NCBI GenBank assembly: GCA_017517685.1
Contig: JAFWYK010000007.1
Coordinates: 175,013-239,012, forward strand
Origin: Clostridia bacterium
GTDB taxonomy: Bacteria; Bacillota; Clostridia; TANB77; CAG-508
DNA length: 64,000 nucleotides
Reading direction: 5' to 3'
Part shown: piece by piece, positions 1-8,924 of the stretch
How the letters are laid out: every line of letters begins with the position of its first letter
How positions within the stretch are numbered: position 1 is the stretch's first letter
Translations under genes and position numbers: made by a program
The notes under the pieces: model-generated
What the model was told of the DNA's origin: nothing
Seen by the model: the letters and a program-made list of their open reading frames with translations, nothing else
The model's database searches: none

Positions 1-1098
1 TCATTAGAAGAAACATTAAATGTTTTCGCTAAATTAGCATTTGAAACAACAGTAAATGGAGATGTAATTACAGTTACAGTTCCAACAAGAAGAATGGATA
101 TTTCTATTAAAGAAGATTTAATTGAAGAGGTTGGAAGAATTTATGGAGTAGATAATATAAAAGGAAAACTTCCAAATGCTCCAATGAGAATGGGTCATGT
201 AGATAAAACAGATAGAGAAATTAGAAACAAAATGATATCACTTGGTTTAAATGAAACTCTTTCTTATATTTTAATTAATGATAAAGACGTTCATAAATAT
301 ACAAATGATTCATTTGAAGAATTAAAATTAAATGATCCAATGACAGAAGAAAGAAATACATTAAGATATAGTTTAATTCCTTCACTTTACAAAATTTATG
401 AATACAATAGAGCTCATTATACAAAAGACGTTTGTATATATGAAGTTGGTAAAGGATTCTGGAAAAAAGATGAAGTATATGGTGAAAGCAAAAAACTTTG
501 TGCATTAATGACTGGTGAATATTATTTAGGACTTGGAATGAAAAAAGCGGTTGATTTCTATATCATCAAAGGTGTAGCAGAAGAAATGCTTGATTATTTA
601 GGATATGGAAACAGATATAGTTTTGTTCTTCCAAAAGAAAGTATAAAAGAATTCCATCCAGGTCAAGTAGCAGAGATTAATGTAAATGGAGAAGTTGTTG
701 GTGTAATTGGTAGAATTCATCCAGAAATCTCTAAAGATGCAGTTTATGTATTAGAAATTGATCTTGATAAATTACTTGCTAAAAAAGTAGGAAAAATGAA
801 ATTTAAAGAAATCTCAATTTATCCTACAGTAAACAAAGATATTGCTGTAACAATTGATAAAGATGTTACAAGTGATGAAATTGTTAAAGTAATTAAAAAA
901 GCTGCTGGAAATTTATTAATAGAAGCAAAACTATTTGATATCTATACAAGTGCTATGCTTGGAGATAAGAAAAGTGTTGCTTACTCATTAACATTTGGAT
1001 CTAATGCTAAAACATTAACAGACGATGAAATTAATCCATTAATGGAAAAAATCATTGCAGCATTAGAGAAAAATTTAAATGCAGAATTAAGAAAATAA
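1..1098 (+). CDS. pheT: Phenylalanyl-tRNA synthetase beta subunit, C-terminal part (5' end outside window)
   Basis: The reading frame is open from base 1, so the gene begins upstream of the window. The visible 365 residues hold the end of the B5 region, with a PTRRMDISIKEDLIEEVGR segment, then the catalytic-like core fold, and finally a C-terminal FDX-ACB anticodon-binding domain recognisable from ISIYPTVNKDIAVTIDKDV near the end. PheT pairs with PheS to charge tRNA-Phe; pheS is normally directly upstream and is presumably just outside. A strong terminator follows 11 bases after the stop, so this is the end of its transcription unit. Confidence 0.95.
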   Translation, partial: SLEETLNVFAKLAFETTVNGDVITVTVPTRRMDISIKEDLIEEVGRIYGVDNIKGKLPNAPMRMGHVDKTDREIRNKMISLGLNETLSYILINDKDVHKYTNDSFEELKLNDPMTEERNTLRYSLIPSLYKIYEYNRAHYTKDVCIYEVGKGFWKKDEVYGESKKLCALMTGEYYLGLGMKKAVDFYIIKGVAEEMLDYLGYGNRYSFVLPKESIKEFHPGQVAEINVNGEVVGVIGRIHPEISKDAVYVLEIDLDKLLAKKVGKMKFKEISIYPTVNKDIAVTIDKDVTSDEIVKVIKKAAGNLLIEAKLFDIYTSAMLGDKKSVAYSLTFGSNAKTLTDDEINPLMEKIIAALEKNLNAELRK

Positions 1099-1109
1099 AA
1101 CTTTGAAAG

Positions 1110-1133
1110 CGCCCTTGAAAAAGGGCGTTTTTT
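1110..1133 (+). terminator. Rho-independent terminator of pheT
   Basis: Perfect 7-bp stem CGCCCTT/AAGGGCG with a GAAA tetraloop, followed directly by six T. It sits 11 bases after the pheT stop. Its T-tract runs straight into the -35 box of the next promoter. Confidence 0.93.
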
Positions 1134-1161
1134 GACTTTTGTATACAAATTATGGTATAAT
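1132..1161 (+). promoter_or_regulatory. Sigma-A-type promoter for the 1235 gene
   Basis: TTGACT (1132-1137), 18-nt spacer, TATAAT (1156-1161) with an extended TG at 1153-1154. The -35 box uses the last T's of the pheT terminator. An inverted repeat ATGAAC/GTTCAT lies in the leader around 1198-1214. Confidence 0.85.
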
Positions 1162-1234
1162 TATTATGTAGAGTTTGAAACCAAAGAAACTATAATTATG
1201 AACATTTTGTTCATTCCTGAAAGGGGATAAGATT

Positions 1235-1918
1235 ATGGGTAAAATAGAACCAATGTTAAAATTTAAATATAGTGCAAAAGATAATCTTTATACAATGGAT
1301 TTAAGAAGAGATGTTAGACCTAAAGACTTCAAAACAATGACATTTAAACCTAATATTAGTAGTAAATTTATTAAAAGATATAATAAGTTTTTAATTAAAG
1401 AAGAATGCTTAAGAAGAGGTGTAAATCCTAAAGATTTATTAGTTGCACCAGAAAAAGTAATTGATGTAAATGTATATATCATGCTTACAAAGTACGGCCA
1501 AATGAATAGAGAAGTTGGGACTAGTTTAAGAGATATGTATGTAGATGATATGCTTAAATATGCTAGTAGATATAAAGATGAAGAAAAACCGATGAGTGCG
1601 ATTGGAGTGACTTATGATTTAAGAAGAGGTCCTCAAAAACAAAAATCTTTAGGAAGAGCTTTAAGAGATGCCATAAGAGACGCGAGAATTAAAAATTACG
1701 CAAAAGAAACAGGAAGTAAAGGAATTGGTTTTTCTGAAGTAATTAAACCTAAAAATTTAAGATTAGAATCTATAAAGAGATTCTTAAGACCTAGAAAACA
1801 AAAAATGTCATATGCAGAAAAAGCGGTACTTGAATTTAATCAAAAACAAGAAAAAATGGCTGCAAGAGCTGCTGCTAAGACAAGAAGAAGACCAATATAT
1901 GATAAAGAAGATAGATAA
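1235..1918 (+). CDS. Small highly basic protein of unknown function
   Basis: 227 residues with many Lys and Arg and short RR/RGP motifs, especially in the C-terminal third (AARAAAKTRRRPIYDK). No signal peptide, membrane segment or recognised domain. The charge pattern suggests nucleic-acid or ribosome binding, but that is only inference. It has its own promoter, an AAGGGGAT ribosome binding site about 8 bases before the ATG, and its own terminator, so it is a monocistronic unit. I do not recognise the family. Confidence 0.8.
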   Translation: MGKIEPMLKFKYSAKDNLYTMDLRRDVRPKDFKTMTFKPNISSKFIKRYNKFLIKEECLRRGVNPKDLLVAPEKVIDVNVYIMLTKYGQMNREVGTSLRDMYVDDMLKYASRYKDEEKPMSAIGVTYDLRRGPQKQKSLGRALRDAIRDARIKNYAKETGSKGIGFSEVIKPKNLRLESIKRFLRPRKQKMSYAEKAVLEFNQKQEKMAARAAAKTRRRPIYDKEDR

Positions 1919-1925
1919 ATTATTT

Positions 1926-1961
1926 AGCTATATATCACTATATGATATGTAGCTTTTTTTT
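1926..1961 (+). terminator. Rho-independent terminator after the 1235 gene
   Basis: 12-bp stem AGCTATATATCA/TGATATGTAGCT with one T-G wobble and loop CTATA, followed by eight T. Confidence 0.9.
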
Positions 1962-1976
1962 GCCAAAAACTTTCTC

Positions 1977-2005
1977 TTTACAAAATATAATTAAATAGAT
2001 ATAAT
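1977..2005 (+). promoter_or_regulatory. Sigma-A-type promoter of the GH25 lysozyme gene
   Basis: TTTACA (1977-1982), 17-nt spacer, TATAAT (2000-2005). The start codon is 20 bases downstream of the -10, so the 5' leader is very short, with AGAGGTA as ribosome binding site. Confidence 0.85.
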
Positions 2006-2024
2006 TTTTCTAGAGGTAATTTTA

Positions 2025-3734
2025 ATGGATGGATTTATTAAAGATATAATTAAATATAAATATGTTATTTTAGTATTAGTATTTTTACTATTGGTTGCTG
2101 GATGGATAGTGATTTCGGATGTATCAGAAACATCATCTAGTTCTGTAATTATGGAAAAGAAACTAGCGTTAAAAGAACAAGAAATTGAAGAAGTAACAGA
2201 AGAAGTTATTTCTGTATATAAGGATTTATCAGTTGATGAATCTTTAGTTGAAGAAGAAGAGGAAGTAACTTATAAAGATAAAAAAGTTAAAGTTCCAAAA
2301 TCAAAAGTATCATCTGTTAATTCAGCAGAAGATGGTGAAAGTAATAAGAAAAATGGCGGACAAAATGTGTCACAGGATCAAGCACAAACAATGTTTGAAA
2401 ACGTTGGAACAAAATCAATGGGAATTGATGTGTCACATCATAATGGTAAGATTAATTGGACAAAAGTAAGAGAAAGTGGCGTAGAATTTGCAATGATTCG
2501 TGTTGGGTATAGAGGACAAACTTCTGGCGGAATCTATGAAGATGCTTACTTTAAAACTAATGTAAATGGAGCTGTTGCTGCTGGCATAAAAGTTGGTATA
2601 TATTTTTATTCGACAGCTATAAATGAAACTGAAGCTTTAGAAGAAGCTGCATGGGTAGTTAAGAAAATTGCTCCATATAGAATAACTTTCCCAGTTGTGT
2701 ATGATTTTGAAGATTTTAATTCAAAAAGATGTGCAAGTGTAGGGGGAGCTGAAGCAACGAAAAATGCTAATACATTTTTGAATTTTGTAAAATCAAAAGG
2801 ATATGAACCAATGATGTATGCTAATAAGAGTGATATAACATCAAGAATGTCTAGAAGTTCATTTAGTTGTAAATTCTGGTTAGCGCATTATACATCTCAA
2901 ACAGACTATACAGGAAATGTAAATATGTGGCAATATACAAGTAAAGGATCAGTACCAGGAATATCTGGTAATGTAGATATGAATATTGCATACTTTAATT
3001 ATGGAACAGTAGCAGAGCCAAAACATACACATAAATTTGATGAAGAAGTTAAGAATAGTTTAGTAGAACCAACTTGTGAAAAAGATGGATCAAAAGTTAT
3101 GGCTTGTTCATGTGGAGATAAAGAGACTCAAGTAATTAAAGCAATAGGACATAAATGGGATGATGGAAAAGTAATAAAAGTAGCAACTAAAGAAGAGACA
3201 GGACTAAAAGAGTATAGATGTTTAAATAAAGATTGTAAAGGTAAAAAAGAAGAAGTACTTGAAAAATTAGAGGATTCTACAGGAAATAAAAATACAAATT
3301 CTAATACTAATAGCAATAACGCTAATACAAATTCAAATAATAATTCTGGAAATACTAATACAAATAATAATAATACAAACACAAATACAAACAATGGTCA
3401 AACTACACATACTTGTACATGGATAGAAGATAAAAGAACAGAATCAACATGTACTGAGGATGGAAAAGTTACTTATAAATGTAAAGATGAAAAGTGTACA
3501 AAAACAAAAGAAGAAACTTTAAAATCAAAAGGACATTCATATGGAGACTGGGTAATAACTAAAGAACCAGCAGTAGGAATTGAAGGTGAAAAAGAAAGAA
3601 CTTGTTCTGTATGTGGAGGGGTTGATAGTGGAAAAGTTGATGCTTTACCAAATCCTGAGCCAAAACCTGAACCAGAGCCTGAAAATCCTGGTGAAGACGA
3701 TAAGCAAGATGAAGAACCAATTGTAGTAGAATAA
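2025..3734 (+). CDS. Membrane-anchored GH25 lysozyme with Cys/His repeat tail
   Basis: 569 residues. A single transmembrane segment at about residues 13-34 anchors the protein. A charged acidic linker follows to about 125, then a GH25 muramidase domain (about 130-330). The domain starts MGIDVSHHNG, and the acidic catalytic motif YDFED has D227 and E229. After it come Cys/His-rich repeats (about 337-420 and 463-545) of the type H-x-W/F...C...G...C-x-C-G common on Clostridia surface proteins. They are separated by an Asn/Thr-rich linker and the protein ends in a Pro/Glu tail. Predicted to cut peptidoglycan outside the membrane. Catalytic function is well supported; the role of the repeats (wall or metal binding) is unknown. 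Monocistronic. Confidence 0.9.
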   Translation: MDGFIKDIIKYKYVILVLVFLLLVAGWIVISDVSETSSSSVIMEKKLALKEQEIEEVTEEVISVYKDLSVDESLVEEEEEVTYKDKKVKVPKSKVSSVNSAEDGESNKKNGGQNVSQDQAQTMFENVGTKSMGIDVSHHNGKINWTKVRESGVEFAMIRVGYRGQTSGGIYEDAYFKTNVNGAVAAGIKVGIYFYSTAINETEALEEAAWVVKKIAPYRITFPVVYDFEDFNSKRCASVGGAEATKNANTFLNFVKSKGYEPMMYANKSDITSRMSRSSFSCKFWLAHYTSQTDYTGNVNMWQYTSKGSVPGISGNVDMNIAYFNYGTVAEPKHTHKFDEEVKNSLVEPTCEKDGSKVMACSCGDKETQVIKAIGHKWDDGKVIKVATKEETGLKEYRCLNKDCKGKKEEVLEKLEDSTGNKNTNSNTNSNNANTNSNNNSGNTNTNNNNTNTNTNNGQTTHTCTWIEDKRTESTCTEDGKVTYKCKDEKCTKTKEETLKSKGHSYGDWVITKEPAVGIEGEKERTCSVCGGVDSGKVDALPNPEPKPEPEPENPGEDDKQDEEPIVVE

Positions 3735-3743
3735 TAAAAATAA

Positions 3744-3776
3744 AGAGTAAAGATTGAAAATCTTTACTCTTTTTTT
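3744..3776. terminator. Bidirectional terminator between convergent genes
   Basis: 12-bp perfect stem AGAGTAAAGATT/AATCTTTACTCT with a tiny loop, T-tract on the plus side and A-rich sequence on the other. It serves both the GH25 gene and the minus-strand gene ending at 3779. Confidence 0.92.
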
Positions 3777-3778
3777 GA

Positions 3779-4204
3779 TTATAAAAATTTTTTTAATTGA
3801 TCAATACTGTTTTCTTGTAGTGAGATAAAATCGTTAAGAATGTTTTTTACATTTTTTGATGCTTCAGGGCTATTATTTAGTAGTTTTACACCTTTTATAA
3901 TACCCATATCATAACCTTGGATTAAAAGTTCAGATAATTTACTGTTTGAAGTGTCATTTAATGTGTTAAATTGAATGCCGCTCCAACCCATAAATTTTTG
4001 AGACATAGGTGTATCTTCTGGAATGGAACCTACTTTTTCAAACTCTTTGTTTACAGTATTTAATGTGTTTTGATAAAGATTGTATTGATAACTTAGATTA
4101 TCTTTAAAAAGTTTATCGTTGCTTTTGCTTGAAACTTCTTCAAGTGAAGCCATTCCCATTGTTACACCTTTATGAATTTCGTTTAAAATAGTTAAATCAG
4201 TCAT
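3779..4204 (-). CDS. Putative ferritin-like four-helix-bundle protein
   Basis: 141 residues, almost entirely predicted helix, with no signal peptide. It starts MTDLTILNEIHKGVTMGMAS and ends LQENSIDQLKKFL. The pattern resembles small helical-bundle proteins of the DUF2383/ferritin-like kind, but no metal-ligand motif is clear, so the family is a guess. A GGAGG site lies 6 bases before the ATG. An inverted repeat TTTTACA/TGTAAAA at 4221-4248 just upstream could be an operator. Confidence 0.7.
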   Translation of the reverse strand: MTDLTILNEIHKGVTMGMASLEEVSSKSNDKLFKDNLSYQYNLYQNTLNTVNKEFEKVGSIPEDTPMSQKFMGWSGIQFNTLNDTSNSKLSELLIQGYDMGIIKGVKLLNNSPEASKNVKNILNDFISLQENSIDQLKKFL

Positions 4205-4539
4205 AAAAAACCTCCATTTGTTTTACAATAATATTATTATTTGTAAAAAATTATAAAATATGTAAGATAAATGAGATATTAATTTAACTTTTTCGTTATT
4301 GTATTATTTTCTATATATATTAAAATATAAAAGTAGCTTAGAAAAGATAAAGTTATTTGTAAAATATTGTACTTATTTGACAATGATATCCTTGAAAGTA
4401 TGGATTTAACGCAAAAAGTATATAAATTGTGGAAAACGTTCCGCAAAATTTGCGTTTTTTTCATAAAACTGTGGAAAATTGGTCGAAAATATAATATTAT
4501 ACAAGTAACTTTATTTTTGTTTTTAGAAAGGGAAAATGT
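4205..4539. other. 335-nt divergent intergenic region upstream of addA
   Basis: Holds the leader of the minus-strand gene (inverted repeat at 4221-4248 and a possible minus-strand -10 at 4250-4255) and the upstream region of addA. On the plus strand there is TTGACA at 4377-4382 with only a weak -10 (TATGGA), a second TATAAT at 4490-4495 without a clear -35, two DnaA-box-like sites, and a short terminator-like hairpin (CGCAAA/TTTGCG at 4442-4454, then seven T). No coding sequence seen. Confidence 0.6.
4428..4478 (-). promoter_or_regulatory. Two DnaA-box-like sites 42 bp apart
   Basis: TGTGGAAAA occurs at 4428-4436 and 4470-4478, in the same orientation. Its reverse complement TTTTCCACA fits the relaxed DnaA box TTWTNCACA. 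The two copies are 42 bp apart, about four helical turns. Binding is inferred. Confidence 0.4.
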
Positions 4540-7500
4540 ATGAATTGGACTAAAGAACAAGAAGATGCAATTTATAAAAAAGGTTCAAATATATTGGTAG
4601 CAGCTGCTGCAGGTAGTGGTAAGACTGCGGTGCTAGTTGAAAGAATAATTCAAAAGATATTAAAAGATGGTATCGATATTGATAAGCTTTTGGTTGTTAC
4701 TTTTACAAATGCTGCTGCGTCTGAAATGCGTGAAAGAGTTTTAGAAGCTATTTATAAAAAGCTAGATGAAGAGCCTGAAAATGAAAACTTACAAAAACAA
4801 ATAATTCTTTTGGGTAAATCTAATATTTGTACAATACACTCTTTCTGTTTAGATGTAATTAAGAATAATTTTTTTGAAATAGATTTATCGGCAAACTTTA
4901 GAATTGCTGCTGAAGAAGAAATAGAACTTTTAAAACAAGAAGTATTAGAAGATGTATTTGAAAAATTATATGAGTCTGATGATCAAGATTTTGAAAATTT
5001 AGTTAATACATATACTGAATATAGAGGCGATGAAGCTTTAAAAGAAATTGTTTTAAATATTTACAAATTTATGCAAAGTTCTCCGTTTCCAAATGAATGG
5101 TTACAAGAAAAAGTTGAAATGTTTGGAAATCCAAATGAATCAATAGATTTTTCAGAAAGTGTATGGGGAAAAATATTACTTAAAAATTTAAAAGAAGAAG
5201 TATTAGATTCAATTAATGGACTTCGCTTGATAAAAACAAAACTTGAAAGATATCCAGAACTTGAAAAATGGGTATTAACAGTTGGCTCAGATATTGATAA
5301 TTTAAAAGGATTATATGATGCTATTGAAGATTCATGGGATAAAGCGTTTTTATATAATCAAAATTTAAAATTTATGACATGGCCTAGTGATAAAAAAGTT
5401 GAACATCAAGCAAAAGATGAAGCTCAGGAAGCAAGAACAACAATTAAAGATAAGATTAAAAAGACAGTAAGCAATATATTAATTTATGATTCTGATAATG
5501 CATATAGAGATGTATATGCAATGAAAGAAGTATTAGAAAAATTAAAAAGTGTTATCTTTGAATTTGATAGAGCATTTAAGTCAAAGAAAAAAGAAAGAAA
5601 TATTATAGATTTTAATGATATTGAACATTATGCATTGAAGATATTAGTTAAAAAAGATGAAAATGGTAATTGTATGCCAACAGATGTAGCAAAAAAATAT
5701 CAAGAAAAGTTTGAAGAAATTGCTATAGATGAGTATCAAGATAGTAACCAAGTTCAAGAATATATTCTAAATGTTATATCAAGACAAAATAATGTATTTA
5801 TGGTAGGAGATGTTAAACAAAGTATATATAAATTCCGTCAAGCATGTCCGGATTTGTTTTTGAAAAAATATGATAAATATTCGCTTGGTGAAGCAAATGA
5901 AGCTGGATTAAAAATTCAACTTTTTAAAAACTTTAGAAGCAGAAAAAATGTTTTGGATATTACTAATATTGTGTTTGAAAATATAATGAGTAAAGCACTT
6001 GGTGATATTGATTACAATGAAAATGAATATTTAAATTTAGGTGCAAGTTTTGAAGATGTAGAAAATGGAGTTGGTAATGCAGAACTTGATATTATAGATT
6101 TAAAAGAAGATGATTCAATTTCAGCTTGGATAGGCGATGAACCTGAAGAAGAAAATGATGCATTAGAAGAAATAAAAGCTTTAGAAAAAGAAGAAATTGA
6201 AGCTGGATACGTTGCTAAAAGAATTGAAGATTTAATAAATAAAAAATATCAAGTAAAAGATAAAAAGTTAGGATACAGAGACATTACATATAAAGACATA
6301 GTAATACTTTTAAGATCAACATCTAAAGCTGCTCCAATTTTTGAAAAGGAATTATTAAAAAGAAACATACCGGTGTTTTCTGATGGATCAAATGAGTATC
6401 TGGATACTATAGAGATACAAACAATAACTAATCTATTAAAGGTATTAGATAATCCTATAGATGATATTGCGTTAGTTGCAGTACTTCGTTCTGAAATTGG
6501 TAAATTTACAGATAATGAAATTGTTGAAATTAGACTTTCTAAAAAAGATGGATCTTTTTATGAGTCGCTTTTAGAAACAAAAAATAGCCTAAATGTAGAA
6601 TTAAAAGAAAAAGTAATTAATTTTATTTGTGCTTTAGAAAATTGGCAAAAAGAATCTGACTATTTGAGTTTAGCAGAACTTATTTGGAAGATATATGTAG
6701 ATACAGGATTTTATAATTACGTTGGTTTGATGCCTAACGGAACATTAAGACAAGCTAATTTAAAGATGCTTTTTGAAAGAGCAAAAGAGTATGAAAAAAC
6801 AAGCTTTAAAGGATTATTTAATTTTATTAGATTTGTTGAGAAATTAAAACTTGGTAGCTCAGATATGTCTGCTGCAAAAATAATCGGTGAGAATGAAAAT
6901 GTAGTTAGAATAATGAGTATTCACAAAAGTAAAGGTTTAGAATTTCCTGTGGTATTTTTAGCAAATACTTCAAAGAGAGTTAATCTTCAAGATTTAAATT
7001 CTAATCTTTTACTACATCAAGAATATGGTTTAGGACCACAATACATAAATTATGAAAAAATGATAGAGTATTCTACATCAGCAAAAGATGCATTAAAAAT
7101 TGTTAGTAAAGATGAAACTATATCAGAAGAAATGAGGGTTCTATATGTTGCATTAACTCGTGCAAAAGAAAAATTGATAATAACAGGAACTTGTAAAGAT
7201 TATCAACAAGAAAATAGTAAAAAAGAAGAATTTCTTTCTATATATAGAAATGATGATGGAAAAATTAATCCAATTCTTTTGAAAAAATATATTACATATT
7301 TAGATTGGATTTTACTTGTAATACTAAATAATAAATTGCAAGAAGATATAATAAAACTAACTGTTTTAAATAAAAAAGACGTTATATCTCAAGAAGAACA
7401 AAAAGAAATTGAAATTAAAGATTTTGATTTTGAAGGAAAAATTGAAAATCTTGAAGAATATGAAAAAGAATTTAATTGGGAATATGAATCGATAGTAGCA

Positions 7501-8166
7501 ACTACTCTTCCAATTAAAAGTACAGTTAGTAAGGTAAAAGAGATGTCTATTAAAAATTCAGGTGACTCTTTGGATTTTGATTTGATATCTAATAAAGAAA
7601 TTGGAATTGAAGCGATTACTCCGAATTTTATTGATGTAGATGATAAAGGAATATCAGGAAGTAGAAGAGGAACCTTAATGCATTTATTCCTTCAAAAATT
7701 AAATCTAAAAGAAGAGTATAATTTTGAGAAATTAGAAGCGCTTCGAGAAGAATTAATAGCTAGAAAAGTAATTTTAGAAGAAGAGAAAAGTGCTATTAAT
7801 TTAAATAAAATTATGAATTTTATAAAATCTGATTTTGCAAGAAAATTAAGAGAATGCAAATCTATTGAAAAAGAAAAAGCATTTTGCGTTAAAATAAAAG
7901 CTAGTGAGATTTTTGAAAATGCTACAAATGAAGAAATTTTAGTTCAAGGTATAATTGATATCTATGGAATAAAAGAAAATGGTGAAATTATATTAGCAGA
8001 TTATAAGACAGACTATGTCGAAGAAGAAATAGAGTTAGTTAAGAAATATCAAAAACAACTTGAAATTTATAAAGATGCTTTGGAAAAAGGGTTAAACAAA
8101 AAGGTAGAAGAAGTTTATATTTATTCACTTTATTTGAATAAAGAGATAAAACTCGTTTTAAATTAA
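4540..8166 (+). CDS. addA: ATP-dependent helicase/nuclease subunit A (AddA)
   Basis: 1208 residues, typical for AddA. It has a UvrD/PcrA-like SF1 helicase with Walker A AAAGSGKT (about 22-29), a Walker B region IAIDEYQDSNQ, the VGDVKQSIYKFRQA motif, a late helicase motif MRVLYVALTRAKEKL, and a C-terminal PD-(D/E)XK nuclease domain with GIIDIYG and DYKTDY (D1154, K1156). With AddB it processes double-strand ends for RecA loading. AddB is normally encoded just upstream but is not here. An AGAAAGGGA site precedes the ATG. The gene appears monocistronic: the next gene has its own strong promoter. Confidence 0.95.
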   Translation: MNWTKEQEDAIYKKGSNILVAAAAGSGKTAVLVERIIQKILKDGIDIDKLLVVTFTNAAASEMRERVLEAIYKKLDEEPENENLQKQIILLGKSNICTIHSFCLDVIKNNFFEIDLSANFRIAAEEEIELLKQEVLEDVFEKLYESDDQDFENLVNTYTEYRGDEALKEIVLNIYKFMQSSPFPNEWLQEKVEMFGNPNESIDFSESVWGKILLKNLKEEVLDSINGLRLIKTKLERYPELEKWVLTVGSDIDNLKGLYDAIEDSWDKAFLYNQNLKFMTWPSDKKVEHQAKDEAQEARTTIKDKIKKTVSNILIYDSDNAYRDVYAMKEVLEKLKSVIFEFDRAFKSKKKERNIIDFNDIEHYALKILVKKDENGNCMPTDVAKKYQEKFEEIAIDEYQDSNQVQEYILNVISRQNNVFMVGDVKQSIYKFRQACPDLFLKKYDKYSLGEANEAGLKIQLFKNFRSRKNVLDITNIVFENIMSKALGDIDYNENEYLNLGASFEDVENGVGNAELDIIDLKEDDSISAWIGDEPEEENDALEEIKALEKEEIEAGYVAKRIEDLINKKYQVKDKKLGYRDITYKDIVILLRSTSKAAPIFEKELLKRNIPVFSDGSNEYLDTIEIQTITNLLKVLDNPIDDIALVAVLRSEIGKFTDNEIVEIRLSKKDGSFYESLLETKNSLNVELKEKVINFICALENWQKESDYLSLAELIWKIYVDTGFYNYVGLMPNGTLRQANLKMLFERAKEYEKTSFKGLFNFIRFVEKLKLGSSDMSAAKIIGENENVVRIMSIHKSKGLEFPVVFLANTSKRVNLQDLNSNLLLHQEYGLGPQYINYEKMIEYSTSAKDALKIVSKDETISEEMRVLYVALTRAKEKLIITGTCKDYQQENSKKEEFLSIYRNDDGKINPILLKKYITYLDWILLVILNNKLQEDIIKLTVLNKKDVISQEEQKEIEIKDFDFEGKIENLEEYEKEFNWEYESIVATTLPIKSTVSKVKEMSIKNSGDSLDFDLISNKEIGIEAITPNFIDVDDKGISGSRRGTLMHLFLQKLNLKEEYNFEKLEALREELIARKVILEEEKSAINLNKIMNFIKSDFARKLRECKSIEKEKAFCVKIKASEIFENATNEEILVQGIIDIYGIKENGEIILADYKTDYVEEEIELVKKYQKQLEIYKDALEKGLNKKVEEVYIYSLYLNKEIKLVLN

Positions 8167-8187
8167 CATAAAATTTCTTGCTAAATA

Positions 8188-8216
8188 TTTACAAAAAGGC
8201 TTAGATATTGTATAAT
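8188..8216 (+). promoter_or_regulatory. Sigma-A-type promoter of the 8255-9317 operon
   Basis: TTTACA (8188-8193), 17-nt spacer, TATAAT (8211-8216), just after the addA stop. Confidence 0.87.
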
Positions 8217-8254
8217 ATAACTGTTATAACAAAGAAATAAAGGGGATATATAAT

Positions 8255-8911
8255 ATGAAAAGAATGGGAACATTACTATCATATGCGTTAATGATAGTTG
8301 TATTTATATTTTTATCATATATTTTAGAAGATGGTTTAATCGCCAATATGTATAAAGAAATTTCAGGAGATGTTCTTCCATCAAAGTATGCAGTTTCAGT
8401 AGAAAATGTATCAGGAAGAGCTACAACTGTTAATGGATATATGAATTTTACTTTGAAAAATAATTCAAGTAATTATGCTCCACGTGATTATATAAAAATT
8501 GATTTGTATAGCGAACGTGGATTAACAGCTATGACAAAATATATAGAAGTTCCAGAACTTGCACCGGGGGCAACAAAAGACTATCAAGTAAAAATTAAAG
8601 GAACTAATATAAGAGCTTATAAAATGGAAGTAGTTGATGAATTACCAGATAAAACAAATATAATTAGTTTATTTGGTTGGGAAATAGATCTAACAAATGT
8701 ATTTGGAATGGATTTATCAAATTTAACAATATTAGGTGCTAAATTAACAGATATATTTAGTTGGGATGGATTGGTAACAGGAGCAGGTAACATATGGACA
8801 TGGTTTATAGAACTTGCATCATCAGTTCCATGGTGGGGTTATACAATCGCATCTATGATCATTTTCTGGAATATGCCAAAAGGATTTTTATTTGGAGTAT
8901 TCCCATTTTAG
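8255..8911 (+). CDS. Bitopic membrane protein with extracytoplasmic domain, unknown
   Basis: 218 residues. The N-terminal hydrophobic segment (about 7-26) is a signal anchor. An extracytoplasmic beta-rich domain follows (about 45-135) resembling FxLYD-type domains (NFTLKNNSSNYAPRDYIKID ... ELAPGATKDYQVKI). A Trp-rich linker and a second membrane segment near 188-210 (TIASMIIFWNMPKGFLFGVF) end the protein. AAGGGGAT is the ribosome binding site. It is co-transcribed with the next gene, 13 bases away, and the pair probably forms a membrane complex; function unknown. Confidence 0.8.
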   Translation: MKRMGTLLSYALMIVVFIFLSYILEDGLIANMYKEISGDVLPSKYAVSVENVSGRATTVNGYMNFTLKNNSSNYAPRDYIKIDLYSERGLTAMTKYIEVPELAPGATKDYQVKIKGTNIRAYKMEVVDELPDKTNIISLFGWEIDLTNVFGMDLSNLTILGAKLTDIFSWDGLVTGAGNIWTWFIELASSVPWWGYTIASMIIFWNMPKGFLFGVFPF

Positions 8912-8924
8912 GAGGTAACAAAAG

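Noticed and set aside
3290..3400. Tandem DNA repeat in the GH25 gene
   Set aside because: It is an Asn/Thr-rich linker with irregular AAT/ACA codon runs, not a true repeat array.
4442..4461. Terminator or attenuator before addA
   Set aside because: The palindrome CGCAAA/TTTGCG leaves almost no loop and competes with another pairing; too weak to call.
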